DNA of 64,000 nucleotides, taken from assembly GCA_045126475.1 (NCBI GenBank), contig JBGVOL010000073.1:17824-81823 (forward strand), written 5' to 3'. Positions within the stretch are counted from its first letter, which is position 1; each line of letters begins with the position of its first letter. This DNA comes from SVEL01 sp045126475 (GTDB lineage Bacteria; Bacillota; Clostridia; Lachnospirales; Lachnospiraceae). This document shows positions 44,921 through 54,063 of this stretch, in pieces. A model generated the notes under the pieces. The model was not told the DNA's origin. It worked only from the letters and a program-made list of their open reading frames with translations, and ran no database searches. The translations under genes were made by a program, and so were the position numbers.

Positions 44921-46543
44921 TTACATCATGCCCATGCCGGCGCCGCCTGCAGGCATCTGTGGAACATCTTCCTTGATTGTAGCAACAACAGATTCTGTTG
45001 TAAGAAGTGTTGATGCAACGCTTGTTGCATTCTGTAATGCACTTCTTGTAACCTTAACAGGATCAAGAATACCCGCATCAACCATTGATACGTACTCTTC
45101 CTTGTATGCGTCAAATCCGACTCCTGCCTCTGACTCTCTTACCTTATTAACGATAACTGAGCCCTCAAGACCTGCATTTGCAGCAATTGCATAAAGTGGA
45201 GCCTCAAGTGCTTTTAAGATTACGTTAGCACCTGTCTTCTCGTCACCCTCAAGCTGTGCAACGAGCTTTGCAACCTCCTTTGATGCGTGGATATATGCTG
45301 AACCACCACCTGCGATAATACCTTCTTCTACGGCTGCTCTTGTGGCATTTAAAGCGTCCTCCATACGGAGCTTGTTTTCCTTCATCTCTGTCTCTGTAGC
45401 TGCGCCAACACGGATAACTGCAACACCACCTGCAAGCTTAGCAAGTCTCTCCTGAAGCTTCTCTCTGTCGAAATCAGATGTTGTTGACTCAATCTGATTC
45501 TTAATCTGTGCAACTCTTGCAGCGATTTCATCTTTGTCACCGCATCCGTCAACAATGATTGTATTCTCCTTCTGAACCTTAACAGACTTAGCACGGCCAA
45601 GCATATCCATTGTTGTATCCTTAAGTTCTAAGCCAAGTTCCTCTGAAACTACTGTACCGCCTGTAAGAATAGCGATATCCTTAAGCATTTCCTTTCTTCT
45701 GTCACCATAGCCCGGAGCCTTTACACCTACTACTGAGAATGTACCACGAAGCTTATTTACAATAAGTGTTGTAAGAGCCTCACCCTCAATATCCTCAGCA
45801 ATTATGAGAAGCTTTGCACCTGACTGTACAATCTGCTCAAGTACAGGAAGGATTTCCTGAATATTTGAAATCTTCTTATCTGTAATTAAGATGTATGGAT
45901 TGTCAAGAACTGCTTCCATCTTATCCATATCTGTTGCCATATATGCTGAAATGTAACCTCTGTCAAACTGCATACCTTCAACTAAATCAAGCTCTGTAAG
46001 CATTGTCTTAGACTCTTCTATTGTAATTACACCATCATTTGAAACCTTCTCCATGGCATCGGCTACCATATTACCAACAGACTCATCGCCTGCTGAAATA
46101 GCTGCAACCTTTGCAATCTGATCCTTGCCGTTAATCTTTGAAGACATCTTCTTAATAGATTCAACTGCAACATCTGTAGCCTTCTTCATACCCTTTCTCA
46201 AAACGATTGGGTTTGCTCCTGCTGCAAGGTTCTTCATACCTTCATTAATCATTGCCTGTGCAAGAACTGTAGCTGTTGTTGTACCATCACCTGCCACATC
46301 ATTTGTCTTTGTGGCAACTTCCTTAACAAGCTGTGCACCCATGTTCTCAAATGCATCTTCAAGCTCTATTTCCTTTGCGATAGATACACCATCGTTTGTG
46401 ATTAACGGAGTTCCGAATGACTTGTCAAGAACTACATTTCTTCCCTTTGGTCCAAGTGTTACCTTAACTGTATTTGCTAATTTGTTTACGCCTTCCTCTA
46501 AAGCTTTTCTGGCCTCTGCGCCATATTTAATTTCCTTTGCCAT
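44921..46543 (-). CDS. groL: 60-kDa chaperonin GroEL
   Basis: 540 residues, usual length. The ATP-binding block DVAGDGTTTATVLAQAMI and a Gly/Met-rich tail (GGAGMGMM) are present. It forms the double-ring folding chamber with GroES. It lies 37 bp after groES in a two-gene operon under CIRCE control. Confidence 0.99.
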   Translation of the reverse strand: MAKEIKYGAEARKALEEGVNKLANTVKVTLGPKGRNVVLDKSFGTPLITNDGVSIAKEIELEDAFENMGAQLVKEVATKTNDVAGDGTTTATVLAQAMINEGMKNLAAGANPIVLRKGMKKATDVAVESIKKMSSKINGKDQIAKVAAISAGDESVGNMVADAMEKVSNDGVITIEESKTMLTELDLVEGMQFDRGYISAYMATDMDKMEAVLDNPYILITDKKISNIQEILPVLEQIVQSGAKLLIIAEDIEGEALTTLIVNKLRGTFSVVGVKAPGYGDRRKEMLKDIAILTGGTVVSEELGLELKDTTMDMLGRAKSVKVQKENTIIVDGCGDKDEIAARVAQIKNQIESTTSDFDREKLQERLAKLAGGVAVIRVGAATETEMKENKLRMEDALNATRAAVEEGIIAGGGSAYIHASKEVAKLVAQLEGDEKTGANVILKALEAPLYAIAANAGLEGSVIVNKVRESEAGVGFDAYKEEYVSMVDAGILDPVKVTRSALQNATSVASTLLTTESVVATIKEDVPQMPAGGAGMGMM

Positions 46544-46580
46544 ATTACTTACCTCTTTCCTAACTAATATTTATTGCTGC

Positions 46581-46844
46581 CTACTTTAAAACTGCCAATA
46601 CATCCTCTTCTTTAACGATTATGTATTCCTCATCATCAACTTTTATATTTGTTCCTGCGTACTTTGAATATACAATAACATCTCCTGCCTTAAGGTCTTC
46701 CTTAACTTCCTTACCAACTGCAACAACTGTTGCCTCCTGTGGCTTCTCCTTTGTCTGTCCCGGCAAAACAATACCTGACTTTGTTGTTTCCTCTGCAACA
46801 ACCTGCTTAATAACTAATCTGTCACCCAATGGTATTAAATTCAT
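46581..46844 (-). CDS. groS: 10-kDa co-chaperonin GroES
   Basis: 87 residues starting MNLIPLGDRLVIKQV, slightly shorter than the usual 94-97. The mobile loop is seen as TTKSGIVLPGQTKEKPQEAT. AAGGAGG lies before the ATG. First gene of the groESL operon. Confidence 0.98.
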   Translation of the reverse strand: MNLIPLGDRLVIKQVVAEETTKSGIVLPGQTKEKPQEATVVAVGKEVKEDLKAGDVIVYSKYAGTNIKVDDEEYIIVKEEDVLAVLK

Positions 46845-46913
46845 GATATATTCCTCCTTAATATAAAAATTGTTTTCTGCATCTTACGGCATTTTCATAG
46901 CTGCCTCATATTA

Positions 46914-46940
46914 TTAGCACTCATTATATAAGAGTGCTAA
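46914..46940. promoter_or_regulatory. CIRCE element of groESL
   Basis: Perfect TTAGCACTC-N9-GAGTGCTAA, the HrcA operator. It sits about 12 bp downstream of the -10 box, in the 5' leader of groES. Confidence 0.97.
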
Positions 46941-46952
46941 CATCTAAGGTGT

Positions 46953-46981
46953 ATTGTATACTTCACGCCTATATATATCAA
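46953..46981 (-). promoter_or_regulatory. Promoter of groESL
   Basis: Minus-strand TTGATA (46976-46981), 17-bp spacer and TACAAT (46953-46958), immediately upstream of CIRCE. Confidence 0.8.
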
Positions 46982-47040
46982 TAGTACCAAAGTACTATTT
47001 TTTTTACGAATGTAGGCAGAGTGCTGTGAACAGTAAACCA

Positions 47041-47913
47041 TTATTTCTTTCCCCCAAGGTCCCTTGCATAGTAAAACAGATACTGCTGGGCATATCCACC
47101 GTATTCCCCGAAATTCTTTTCTGCGAACTCCATTATCTCTTCTTTTGGTGTATCCTTATGAAAGTATACCTGCTCCATTATCCGTTTAACCCATACATCC
47201 ACCGGAAATGCATTTCTGTATCCCAGGCCAAACAGCAACACACAGTTTGCCACTTTATCTCCTACTCCCTTTATCTCCATAAGACGGGATTTTGCCTGCT
47301 CATATGTCATTCCCTCAAAAGTCCTGTTGCAAAGCCCTGCTTCCATATGGTCTGATGCAGATTTTAAATAGGGTGCCCTGAAGCCGGTCTTCAACATACG
47401 GTAGTCATCTTCACTTATATCTGTAATTGCCTTAATATCAGGAAAGTTGTAATACATCTTTCCATTTATCTCCCCTGCAGCAGTTCCGTACTTCTCTGAG
47501 ACTGAAGCTACAATCTGCTTAATATGAGGTATCTGCTTATTCTGCGAAATGATAAACGACATAAGCATCTCATGAAATTCCTGTCTTAGGATTCTTATAC
47601 CATATTTCTCTGTCACTGCAACTTTTAGCCTGTCATCCCTGCCAAGCAGCCATTTCTTTATGGCACCGTAGTCCGTATCCATATCCAGATAATTTTTCCA
47701 TATTGAATTATACTCAGATATGTCCACATTATGCAGTGTAATGTCAGAACCCTTCTGACTTATACGCAGTGCCCTTCCGTATGCGACAGTAACGTAATCC
47801 ATCTCATCAAGTTTTTCAAAATGAAAACACTGTCCACACTCAAAAATCTGTTCTACATTAAAATCATCTGCATCGCTGATTATTACATTTCCATTCTTTT
47901 CTTCTATATTCAC
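47041..47913 (-). CDS. ogg: 8-oxoguanine DNA glycosylase (Ogg family)
   Basis: 290 residues, GTG start with AGGTGATA. The N-terminal OGG_N part has FECGQCFHFEKL; the HhH-GPD motif is LMEIKGVGDKVANCVLLFGL with the Lys nucleophile, and the catalytic Asp is in NAFPVDVWVKRI. It removes oxidised guanine. It follows the HAD phosphatase gene by 12 bp and is probably cotranscribed. AlkA-type specificity is possible but the KVANC block favours Ogg. Confidence 0.9.
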   Translation of the reverse strand: MNIEEKNGNVIISDADDFNVEQIFECGQCFHFEKLDEMDYVTVAYGRALRISQKGSDITLHNVDISEYNSIWKNYLDMDTDYGAIKKWLLGRDDRLKVAVTEKYGIRILRQEFHEMLMSFIISQNKQIPHIKQIVASVSEKYGTAAGEINGKMYYNFPDIKAITDISEDDYRMLKTGFRAPYLKSASDHMEAGLCNRTFEGMTYEQAKSRLMEIKGVGDKVANCVLLFGLGYRNAFPVDVWVKRIMEQVYFHKDTPKEEIMEFAEKNFGEYGGYAQQYLFYYARDLGGKK

Positions 47914-47924
47914 AATATCACCTA

Positions 47925-48749
47925 TTATATAAGCCCCAAAGAGCTTAATCCTTTGTATATTCCGTCATTTTCAACAGTATCAGTCATATATTTTGAAAGT
48001 TCGATTATCTTCTCGTCAGAATTCCCCATAGCAACACTGTGGTTTACAAACTCAAGCATCTCATAATCATTCATACTGTCTCCGAAAGCATATGTATTCT
48101 CCCACTTTATGCCTGTTTCCTGTATGACACGTTTTATACCTTCCGCCTTTGAAAATCCTTTTGGAATAAGTTCCAAAAGTGAGCTTCCGTGATTGATTAC
48201 TGTGTAATCACTCATAAAATACTTCCTGGCGTCCTCAAATCTGCTCTCATTCTTAAATACCGCGCTTACCTTTGCAGCACACATACCATTATCATCAGCA
48301 GGTATTTTCACCATGGCAGAACCCACTTCTTTAAAAAATTTGCTGTATACTGCCCTGTATCTGTCATTCCATTTTGACTCGTCCTCATAATAAAGATAGT
48401 CATGGCCCTCAGGAACCGGAATAAATTGAAATTCACGAAGTTTTCTTACAACACATGCTATATCCTTCTCATCCAAATCATGTCTGAATAACACTTTTCC
48501 ATCCAGCTCACCGTATGTTCCCGCTCCGGCTATTATCCCATCAAATCCTATATCTATTATGGACGGAAACACCATTGACCTTGATCTTCCTGTGCAGATA
48601 AATGCAAGATGACCGTTTTCCCTTAACTTTTTAATTGCACTGACAGCCGATTCCGGAACTCCGATATGTGGCATATAAAGTGTATCATCAATGTCAAAGA
48701 ATACTATCTTTTTTTCTTTTAAATCACATATTTTTTTATTATTTTCCAT
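47925..48749 (-). CDS. HAD-superfamily (Cof-type) phosphatase
   Basis: 274 residues. HAD motif I IVFFDIDDTLY, motif II FICTGRSRS and motif IV AFGDSMNDYEMLE are all present, with the Cof-type C2 cap between about 85 and 200. It probably acts on a sugar phosphate or nucleotide; no specific substrate can be named. Confidence 0.9.
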   Translation of the reverse strand: MENNKKICDLKEKKIVFFDIDDTLYMPHIGVPESAVSAIKKLRENGHLAFICTGRSRSMVFPSIIDIGFDGIIAGAGTYGELDGKVLFRHDLDEKDIACVVRKLREFQFIPVPEGHDYLYYEDESKWNDRYRAVYSKFFKEVGSAMVKIPADDNGMCAAKVSAVFKNESRFEDARKYFMSDYTVINHGSSLLELIPKGFSKAEGIKRVIQETGIKWENTYAFGDSMNDYEMLEFVNHSVAMGNSDEKIIELSKYMTDTVENDGIYKGLSSLGLI

Positions 48750-48950
48750 ATACTTATAACAATTCCTTTACACAAACAAAATACTTTATCATTATTACTA
48801 TTCACAGTACTTCCACCTGCATTCGTAAACATTTTATCAAAAATGAATATTAAATGCATTAATTTTCTACTTTATTTTTTTGTAAAAAAGTATTACAATA
48901 GATTAAATTATTTTATTTATGTCGCTGGCAGCGACGGAATGGAGGTCATT

Positions 48951-49226
48951 ATGGCAAATTTTAAAAAATTCCTTGCATTTACAGCCGTAACAGCTGCTGC
49001 AGTTGCAGGCGGTATTGCTGTATATAAGAAAGTTCAGGAGAGCAAATGCGATTCTGATGACGATTTCGATGATTTCGATGACGACGATTTCGATGATGAT
49101 TTTGATGACGATTTTGATGATTTAGAGATTGAAAACAGAAGCTACACCCCTATCACATCAGACACAGAGAAAGCTGATTCTGAAAAGGCTGATTCTGAGG
49201 AAGAAACCGCAGAAGAGAAGAAGTAA
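48951..49226 (+). CDS. Small membrane-anchored protein with Asp-rich repeat
   Basis: 91 residues from ATG 48951 (MANFKKFLAFTAVTAAAVAG), with GGAGG seven bases upstream; the frame opens at 48843 without a site. A hydrophobic segment (about 7-25) is followed by a run of FDD/FDDD repeats (about 40-62) and an acidic Glu/Lys tail. The tract is nearly all Asp with a Phe every three or four residues. The protein is probably anchored in the membrane, and the tract could bind calcium or other cations or basic partners. I recognise no family. Confidence 0.7.
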   Translation: MANFKKFLAFTAVTAAAVAGGIAVYKKVQESKCDSDDDFDDFDDDDFDDDFDDDFDDLEIENRSYTPITSDTEKADSEKADSEEETAEEKK

Positions 49227-49233
49227 ATTACTC

Positions 49234-49328
49234 TTTAACGAGCCATGCAAAGTTAGAAATAAAAGCTGTAAACGAGAGCTTGCTTTCGTTTGCAGCTTTT
49301 TATTTCTAACTTTGCATGGCTCGTTAAA
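49234..49328. terminator. Near-perfect 45-bp-stem hairpin between convergent genes
   Basis: The inverted repeat runs from 49234 to 49328. The outer part starts TTTAACGAGCCATGCAAAG and the inner part is an ordinary terminator (AAAGCTG.AAACGA with a T run). Only one base is bulged and two pairs are mismatched. It lies between the Asp-rich protein gene and the DUF6062 gene, which converge, so it should terminate both. Confidence 0.9.
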
Positions 49329-49335
49329 CGATAGT

Positions 49336-50043
49336 TTACTCAACCTCGACACTGTTGATTTTTTCTATCATTCGAGGCAGCGCATCTTTTCCGTTCTTCC
49401 ACGGCTCATCCTTATATCTGTAATCAAATTTATTGATAAACCAGTCAAGGTCTTCCTTGACTCTTTTCATATTCTCTATAAAAAGTTTTCCTGCCGCGTT
49501 CATAAACTCTTCAAGTTCTTTTCCTGATAATTCCTTTGAAGCGTATTCCACGAGGATTGCATAATGCTTCATACAAAAACCTTTTGATTTACAGAATTTT
49601 TCCCTGAAGCCCTCGTCATTTTTCCAAAGGTACATAATTGTGATAATATACCTGTCAAACACATCATTTATTCTGTTACAGATAAAGCATGAATCCGAGA
49701 GTTCTTTCACATAATTTATAAGCTTTGAATTATCTGCTTTCTTCAAAAAACTGCCCTTTGATTCCGGTTTCATCTTCTCAAGATTATTAATAACGCTCCA
49801 TGTATGTGTCTGATACATAAGTGCCATTCCAAGCCTGTTACCGCGCTCATACATCTTTTTCGTATGTTCCGTGCAAAATCCTGTTTTGTCTGTCATCGCC
49901 CTTACGTCTTCCTCCATATATGAAGGTCCCAGGGTAAAATCAAGAGCATCACTCTCAAGTTTTCTGTACATCTCACACACAGGACATTCGCAATCCTTAT
50001 CAAACGCATCATTTACCGGAATTGTGTATAATTTCTCCGCCAT
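49336..50043 (-). CDS. DUF6062-like protein with Cys pairs
   Basis: 235 residues. Cys pairs occur in DCECPVCEMYRKLESDALDF near the start and in SDSCFICNRINDVFDRYI in the middle; single Cys-His pairs occur in TGFCTEHTKKM and KGFCMKHYAIL. The repeated C-x2-C...C-x-x-H pattern suggests two zinc-binding modules. The family is uncharacterised. It follows the DUF2225 gene by 23 bp in the glnS operon. Confidence 0.7.
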   Translation of the reverse strand: MAEKLYTIPVNDAFDKDCECPVCEMYRKLESDALDFTLGPSYMEEDVRAMTDKTGFCTEHTKKMYERGNRLGMALMYQTHTWSVINNLEKMKPESKGSFLKKADNSKLINYVKELSDSCFICNRINDVFDRYIITIMYLWKNDEGFREKFCKSKGFCMKHYAILVEYASKELSGKELEEFMNAAGKLFIENMKRVKEDLDWFINKFDYRYKDEPWKNGKDALPRMIEKINSVEVE

Positions 50044-50066
50044 ATCTTTCCTTTCTGCAACCGAAC

Positions 50067-50903
50067 TTAACTGAGCAGCTTACGCATCTCTCTCGCTTTA
50101 TCCTTAAGCCTTGCGGACGCCGATTTTGATACAATCAAATCAGATAACAGTTTCATAGCCTTTGCATTATCATCACACTGACGTGCAAGTTCAGCCACAA
50201 GATAAATAAAAGTCCACTCATCCATACCACAGATTGGAGGCATTTCCTTTGCCATAGCCACCGTAAATCCCTCGTATGCTTTCTTCATGTATTCCTTTTC
50301 CTTTGACTTAAGTTCCCCTAATACTTTTTCCTTATCAGGAGTATCAGCCGGAAGACTCTCTCCCTTGCCTCTCAAAAGCCATGCAATTTTAAGACATGTA
50401 TACGCCTTCTCGCTTGCTTTTCCCTTTTTAATCACTACATTTGCCAGAGCAAGCTGATGACGTACAAGTGCCTCATCATAGGAATAAGTCTCACACTCTG
50501 TATCTACACCCTTAAAATAAGGTGTTATATTTGTCTTAACAAATTTCGCCTGTCCGGATGTAATATTGTTGAAAAATCTGCTAAGAGATGCATATCCGCA
50601 TTTATTGCAAACCACACAATCATATTTTAACGAATCAATTATCTGATACTTTGGACGCAAATCGCTGTCTGCTCCAATCATCTTAGCTTTTCCTGTCCTT
50701 ACTGCTTTTGCCTTGAATTCCGAATCACATACAGGACATCTGTATCCTTTGTCAAACAGAAAATCCTTTTCCTCCGGCACTGCTGCCTTTACAGCCTCTT
50801 TTTTCTCGGTTGCAGCCTTCTTTTCCTCGCTTTCATATAGCTCCATACCTGAAAGCATACCTAACCCGACCTTGCCAAGATCGGAAAATAAACTATCACT
50901 CAT
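50067..50903 (-). CDS. DUF2225 protein
   Basis: 278 residues from ATG 50903 (MSDSLFSDLGKVGLGMLSGM), with GGAAGGAAAA upstream; the longer frame to 51023 overlaps the glnS end. The N-terminal part has two Cys pairs, KGYRCPVCDSEFKAKAV and DCVVCNKCGYASLSR, the zinc-binding signature of DUF2225. The C-terminal half is helical and looks TPR-like (LPADTPDKEKVLGELKSKEK, then MAKEMPPICGMDEW). The function is unknown. Confidence 0.85.
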   Translation of the reverse strand: MSDSLFSDLGKVGLGMLSGMELYESEEKKAATEKKEAVKAAVPEEKDFLFDKGYRCPVCDSEFKAKAVRTGKAKMIGADSDLRPKYQIIDSLKYDCVVCNKCGYASLSRFFNNITSGQAKFVKTNITPYFKGVDTECETYSYDEALVRHQLALANVVIKKGKASEKAYTCLKIAWLLRGKGESLPADTPDKEKVLGELKSKEKEYMKKAYEGFTVAMAKEMPPICGMDEWTFIYLVAELARQCDDNAKAMKLLSDLIVSKSASARLKDKAREMRKLLS

Positions 50904-50943
50904 GCCGTTTTCCTTCCATCTATAATAAATAATACCTGTTATC

Positions 50944-52602
50944 TTACAGTTTAAATGAACTCTTAAGAGACACAATTCTGTTGAAAACAAGATGATCCGG
51001 TGTGCTGTCGTTGCAATCAACACAGAAGAATCCCTGTCTTACAAACTGGAAGCTGTCATAAGCCTTTGCATCTTTCAGACTTGGCTCAACATAGCATTCC
51101 TTAAGAACAGTCAATGAGTTAGGATTAAGGTTAAGTGTTCCATCCTCATTAAGCTTTCCCTTTTCCTCATCAACAATATTCTCATAAAGCCTTACCTCAG
51201 CTTTAACAGCTTCGGCTGCGCTTACCCAGTGAATTGTTCCTTTGACCTTTCTTCCCTCAAATCCGCTTCCGCTCTTTGTCTCAGGGTCATAGGTACAATG
51301 AACCTCCGTAACATTGCCGTTCTCATCCTTTACAAAGCTTACACACTTTACAAAGTAAGCATTCATCAGTCTTACCTCATTGCCCGGGAATAATCTGAAA
51401 TACTTCTTTGGAGGTTCTTCCATAAAGTCATCCCTCTCAATGTAAAGTTCCCTGCCAAATGGCAGCTTTCTTGTACCCAATTCCGGATTTTCAAGGTTGT
51501 TGTCAGCATCAAGGTACTCTATCTGTCCTTCAGGATAATTGTCAATAATAAGCTTGATAGGGTCAAGAATTGCCATCACTCTTGGTCTCTTAAGCTTTAA
51601 ATCCTCTCTTATGCAATACTCAAGCATGGCATAGTCAACAGAACTGTTTGCCTTTGATACACCGCAGAGCTCCACAAATTTCTTGATTGACTCCGGTGTA
51701 AATCCTCTTCTTCTTAAGGCACTTATTGAAACAAGTCTCGGGTCATCCCAACCGTCAACAATACCGTCCTCAACAAGCTTCTTTATATATCTCTTTCCGG
51801 TAATAACATTTGTAAGATAAAGCTTTGCAAACTCAATCTGTTTTGGTGGCATAGGATACTCAAGTTCTCTTACTACCCAGTCATAGAGCGGTCTGTGGTC
51901 CTCAAACTCCAGTGTACAGATAGAATGTGTAACACCTTCTATGGCATCCTCAATAGGATGTGCAAAATCGTACATTGGATATACGCACCACTTGTCACCT
52001 GTGTTATGGTGTGTCATATGAGCTACTCTGTATATTACAGGGTCTCTCATGTTAATGTTAGGTGATGCCATATCAATCTTTGCACGAAGAACCTTTGAAC
52101 CATCCTCATACTTTCCTGCTGTCATCTCCTCAAAAAGCTTTAAATTTTCTTCAATAGAACGGTTTCTGTACGGACTTTCCTTTCCGGGCTCCGTAAGAGT
52201 GCCTCTGTACTCTCTTATCTCATCTGCCGAAAGGTCACAGACATATGCCTTTCCTTTTTTTATAAGCTTTATAGCGGCCTCATGCATCTGGTCAAAGTAA
52301 TTTGACGCAAAGAAAAGCCTGTCCTCAAAATCAGCTCCAAGCCACTCTACATCAGCTTTGATTGATTCAACAAACTCTGTCTTCTCTTTTGTTGGATTTG
52401 TATCATCAAAACGAAGGTTAAACTTTCCTCCGTATTCCTTTGCAAGTCCCGAATTAAGTAATATAGACTTTGCATGTCCTATATGTAAATATCCGTTTGG
52501 CTCAGGCGGAAAACGTGTCATTACGTGGTCATACACGCCATCTGCCAAATCCTTTTCAATAATCTGCTCAATAAAATTCTTTGAAACTGCTGTTTCTTCC
52601 AT
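50944..52602 (-). CDS. glnS: Glutaminyl-tRNA synthetase
   Basis: 552 residues from ATG 52602 (MEETAVSKNFIEQIIEKDLA), with GGAGG seven bases upstream; the frame extends to 52704 without a site. Class I: HIGH motif PPEPNGYLHIGHAKS. At the KMSKS position the protein has VITGKRYIKKLVEDG, an unusual version. The C-terminal anticodon-binding region includes GTIHWVSAAEAVKAEVRLYE, the GlnRS-specific block. It charges tRNA-Gln directly, so this organism does not depend only on GatCAB. It leads an operon with the DUF2225 and DUF6062 genes. Confidence 0.95.
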   Translation of the reverse strand: MEETAVSKNFIEQIIEKDLADGVYDHVMTRFPPEPNGYLHIGHAKSILLNSGLAKEYGGKFNLRFDDTNPTKEKTEFVESIKADVEWLGADFEDRLFFASNYFDQMHEAAIKLIKKGKAYVCDLSADEIREYRGTLTEPGKESPYRNRSIEENLKLFEEMTAGKYEDGSKVLRAKIDMASPNINMRDPVIYRVAHMTHHNTGDKWCVYPMYDFAHPIEDAIEGVTHSICTLEFEDHRPLYDWVVRELEYPMPPKQIEFAKLYLTNVITGKRYIKKLVEDGIVDGWDDPRLVSISALRRRGFTPESIKKFVELCGVSKANSSVDYAMLEYCIREDLKLKRPRVMAILDPIKLIIDNYPEGQIEYLDADNNLENPELGTRKLPFGRELYIERDDFMEEPPKKYFRLFPGNEVRLMNAYFVKCVSFVKDENGNVTEVHCTYDPETKSGSGFEGRKVKGTIHWVSAAEAVKAEVRLYENIVDEEKGKLNEDGTLNLNPNSLTVLKECYVEPSLKDAKAYDSFQFVRQGFFCVDCNDSTPDHLVFNRIVSLKSSFKL

Positions 52603-52732
52603 GGTGCGCCTCCTAAAAAAGTTACTATTTATTATAGTACACCATAAAGCCCCCAATTGTAAAGGGACTTTTGACAATATCATTGAAGCATAGTTACTAT
52701 TCACAGTTGATTTAGAAACAAGAACAATATCG

Positions 52733-53713
52733 TCATGCTTGCATGCTGTCCATTATTCTTTCGAGCTCTTCTATGTTTTTTTTACACTCCTCAATCTCCA
52801 GATAAATGGATCTCTTTCCTCTTTTATGAGCAATATATACGGCCAGCTTATGTGACGAATTTATGAACCGTGACCAGACTCCACCCATTCCTATGTACAT
52901 AAGGATAAAAGCAAATATCTTTACAACAAACGCAGGTGCCCAAAAATAAATCATTAATCCAACTATAAACACAACTGTCAATGCATTTCCGGCTATTTTA
53001 TTCTGAATCTGTTCAGCCTGCAGTTTTTTCAGATTATCCTTTTCACACAACCATTCATTTCTAATATTGTATGAAGGTACTCCATATTCAAAACTGTACC
53101 CGGTGTATTTTTTGGAATATATTGCAACATCCGGCACACATGCTTTTATTCCTCCAATCATGCAATAACTGATAAGCGCAAGAATCACCGAAGCAATGCC
53201 AGAATACAGGTTATTGTCTTTATCCGGTAGTTCTGTCTGTTTTATGGTCATATCAAGTATATATTTGTCATTTTCACGAAATTTAGGTGGTGTACTAATC
53301 AGTTCACCCTGAAAATACACCTTATCCTGCTTAGGATCTTTCAGCTTCTGTTTGATTTCCTGATCTTTTACCATTATCCACATATACCAAGCTTCATGGT
53401 CGCTTGTTTCAGGCTCTATCAATACAATATAAGCTTCATATTCAATATTTCCTTCCGTATAACTCATTAAATCTCCTGAATCTTCATTTCCTGTTTGTAC
53501 TAATATCTGATTTTTTACATACTCATCTATGTAAAACGAAACATAGTAGCCAACTGACAAATCTTCCTGTAAGATTTCTTTTAACGTATCTCCCTTTTTA
53601 TATATTTCCTGATGTATATCGTTCCATGTATATATAAGATATATACCACGTATTAACATTATAAATGCTATAAAAATACCTATTCTCTTTAATATTTTTC
53701 TATACATTATCAC
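52733..53713 (-). CDS. Membrane protein of unknown function
   Basis: 326 residues. Membrane segments near 10-28, 168-190 and 245-285, an outside or cytoplasmic region with beta-strand character (30-165) and a C-terminal helical tail with EIEECKKNIEELERIMDSMQ. I recognise no family. It stands alone between dnaJ and glnS. Confidence 0.65.
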   Translation of the reverse strand: MIMYRKILKRIGIFIAFIMLIRGIYLIYTWNDIHQEIYKKGDTLKEILQEDLSVGYYVSFYIDEYVKNQILVQTGNEDSGDLMSYTEGNIEYEAYIVLIEPETSDHEAWYMWIMVKDQEIKQKLKDPKQDKVYFQGELISTPPKFRENDKYILDMTIKQTELPDKDNNLYSGIASVILALISYCMIGGIKACVPDVAIYSKKYTGYSFEYGVPSYNIRNEWLCEKDNLKKLQAEQIQNKIAGNALTVVFIVGLMIYFWAPAFVVKIFAFILMYIGMGGVWSRFINSSHKLAVYIAHKRGKRSIYLEIEECKKNIEELERIMDSMQA

Positions 53714-54063
53714 AACTCCATAGAATTAACGTTAATAAAGATTATTTTTCCCGTTCTGAATGTAGCAAAAATAACTGCTGTATTTGCTAACACTAATACA
53801 CATATCAACTATAATAGTCTATCTGTCTATGTATAGTCAAGTTTTTCGACAATAAAACTGTACATTTGAGAAATAACCACTTTTCTGTCCCTCAAAATTC
53901 ACAACAGAGACGAGATACGCTTTGCGAATCTCGCTCTGATTAGCGGTCGTCAAATGTCCACTTGTGCAAGCACAGTGTCCATTTTCCTCGTCGCCATAAC
54001 AAAAATGAACTGTCATATTGCCAAATGGCAGATATAACAGCTCATACTCATTCTATATAAAAT
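53714..54063. other. 350-bp gap with extragenic palindromes
   Basis: No gene seen. Palindromes: 53908-53940 (CAGAG.CGAGAT around CGCTTTGCG), 54003-54035 (CTGT.ATAT.TGCC around a short loop) and 53763-53790 (GTAGCAAA/TTTGCTAAC). The first is built like a mobile extragenic repeat. One of them probably serves as dnaJ terminator, though no clear T run follows. Confidence 0.5.

Noticed and set aside
46981..47004. ATAGTAC-CAAA-GTACTAT hairpin with T8 as plus-strand terminator
   Set aside because: No plus-strand gene ends there, and on the minus strand no T run follows; it may only be a weak end for ogg, so it is not listed as a feature.
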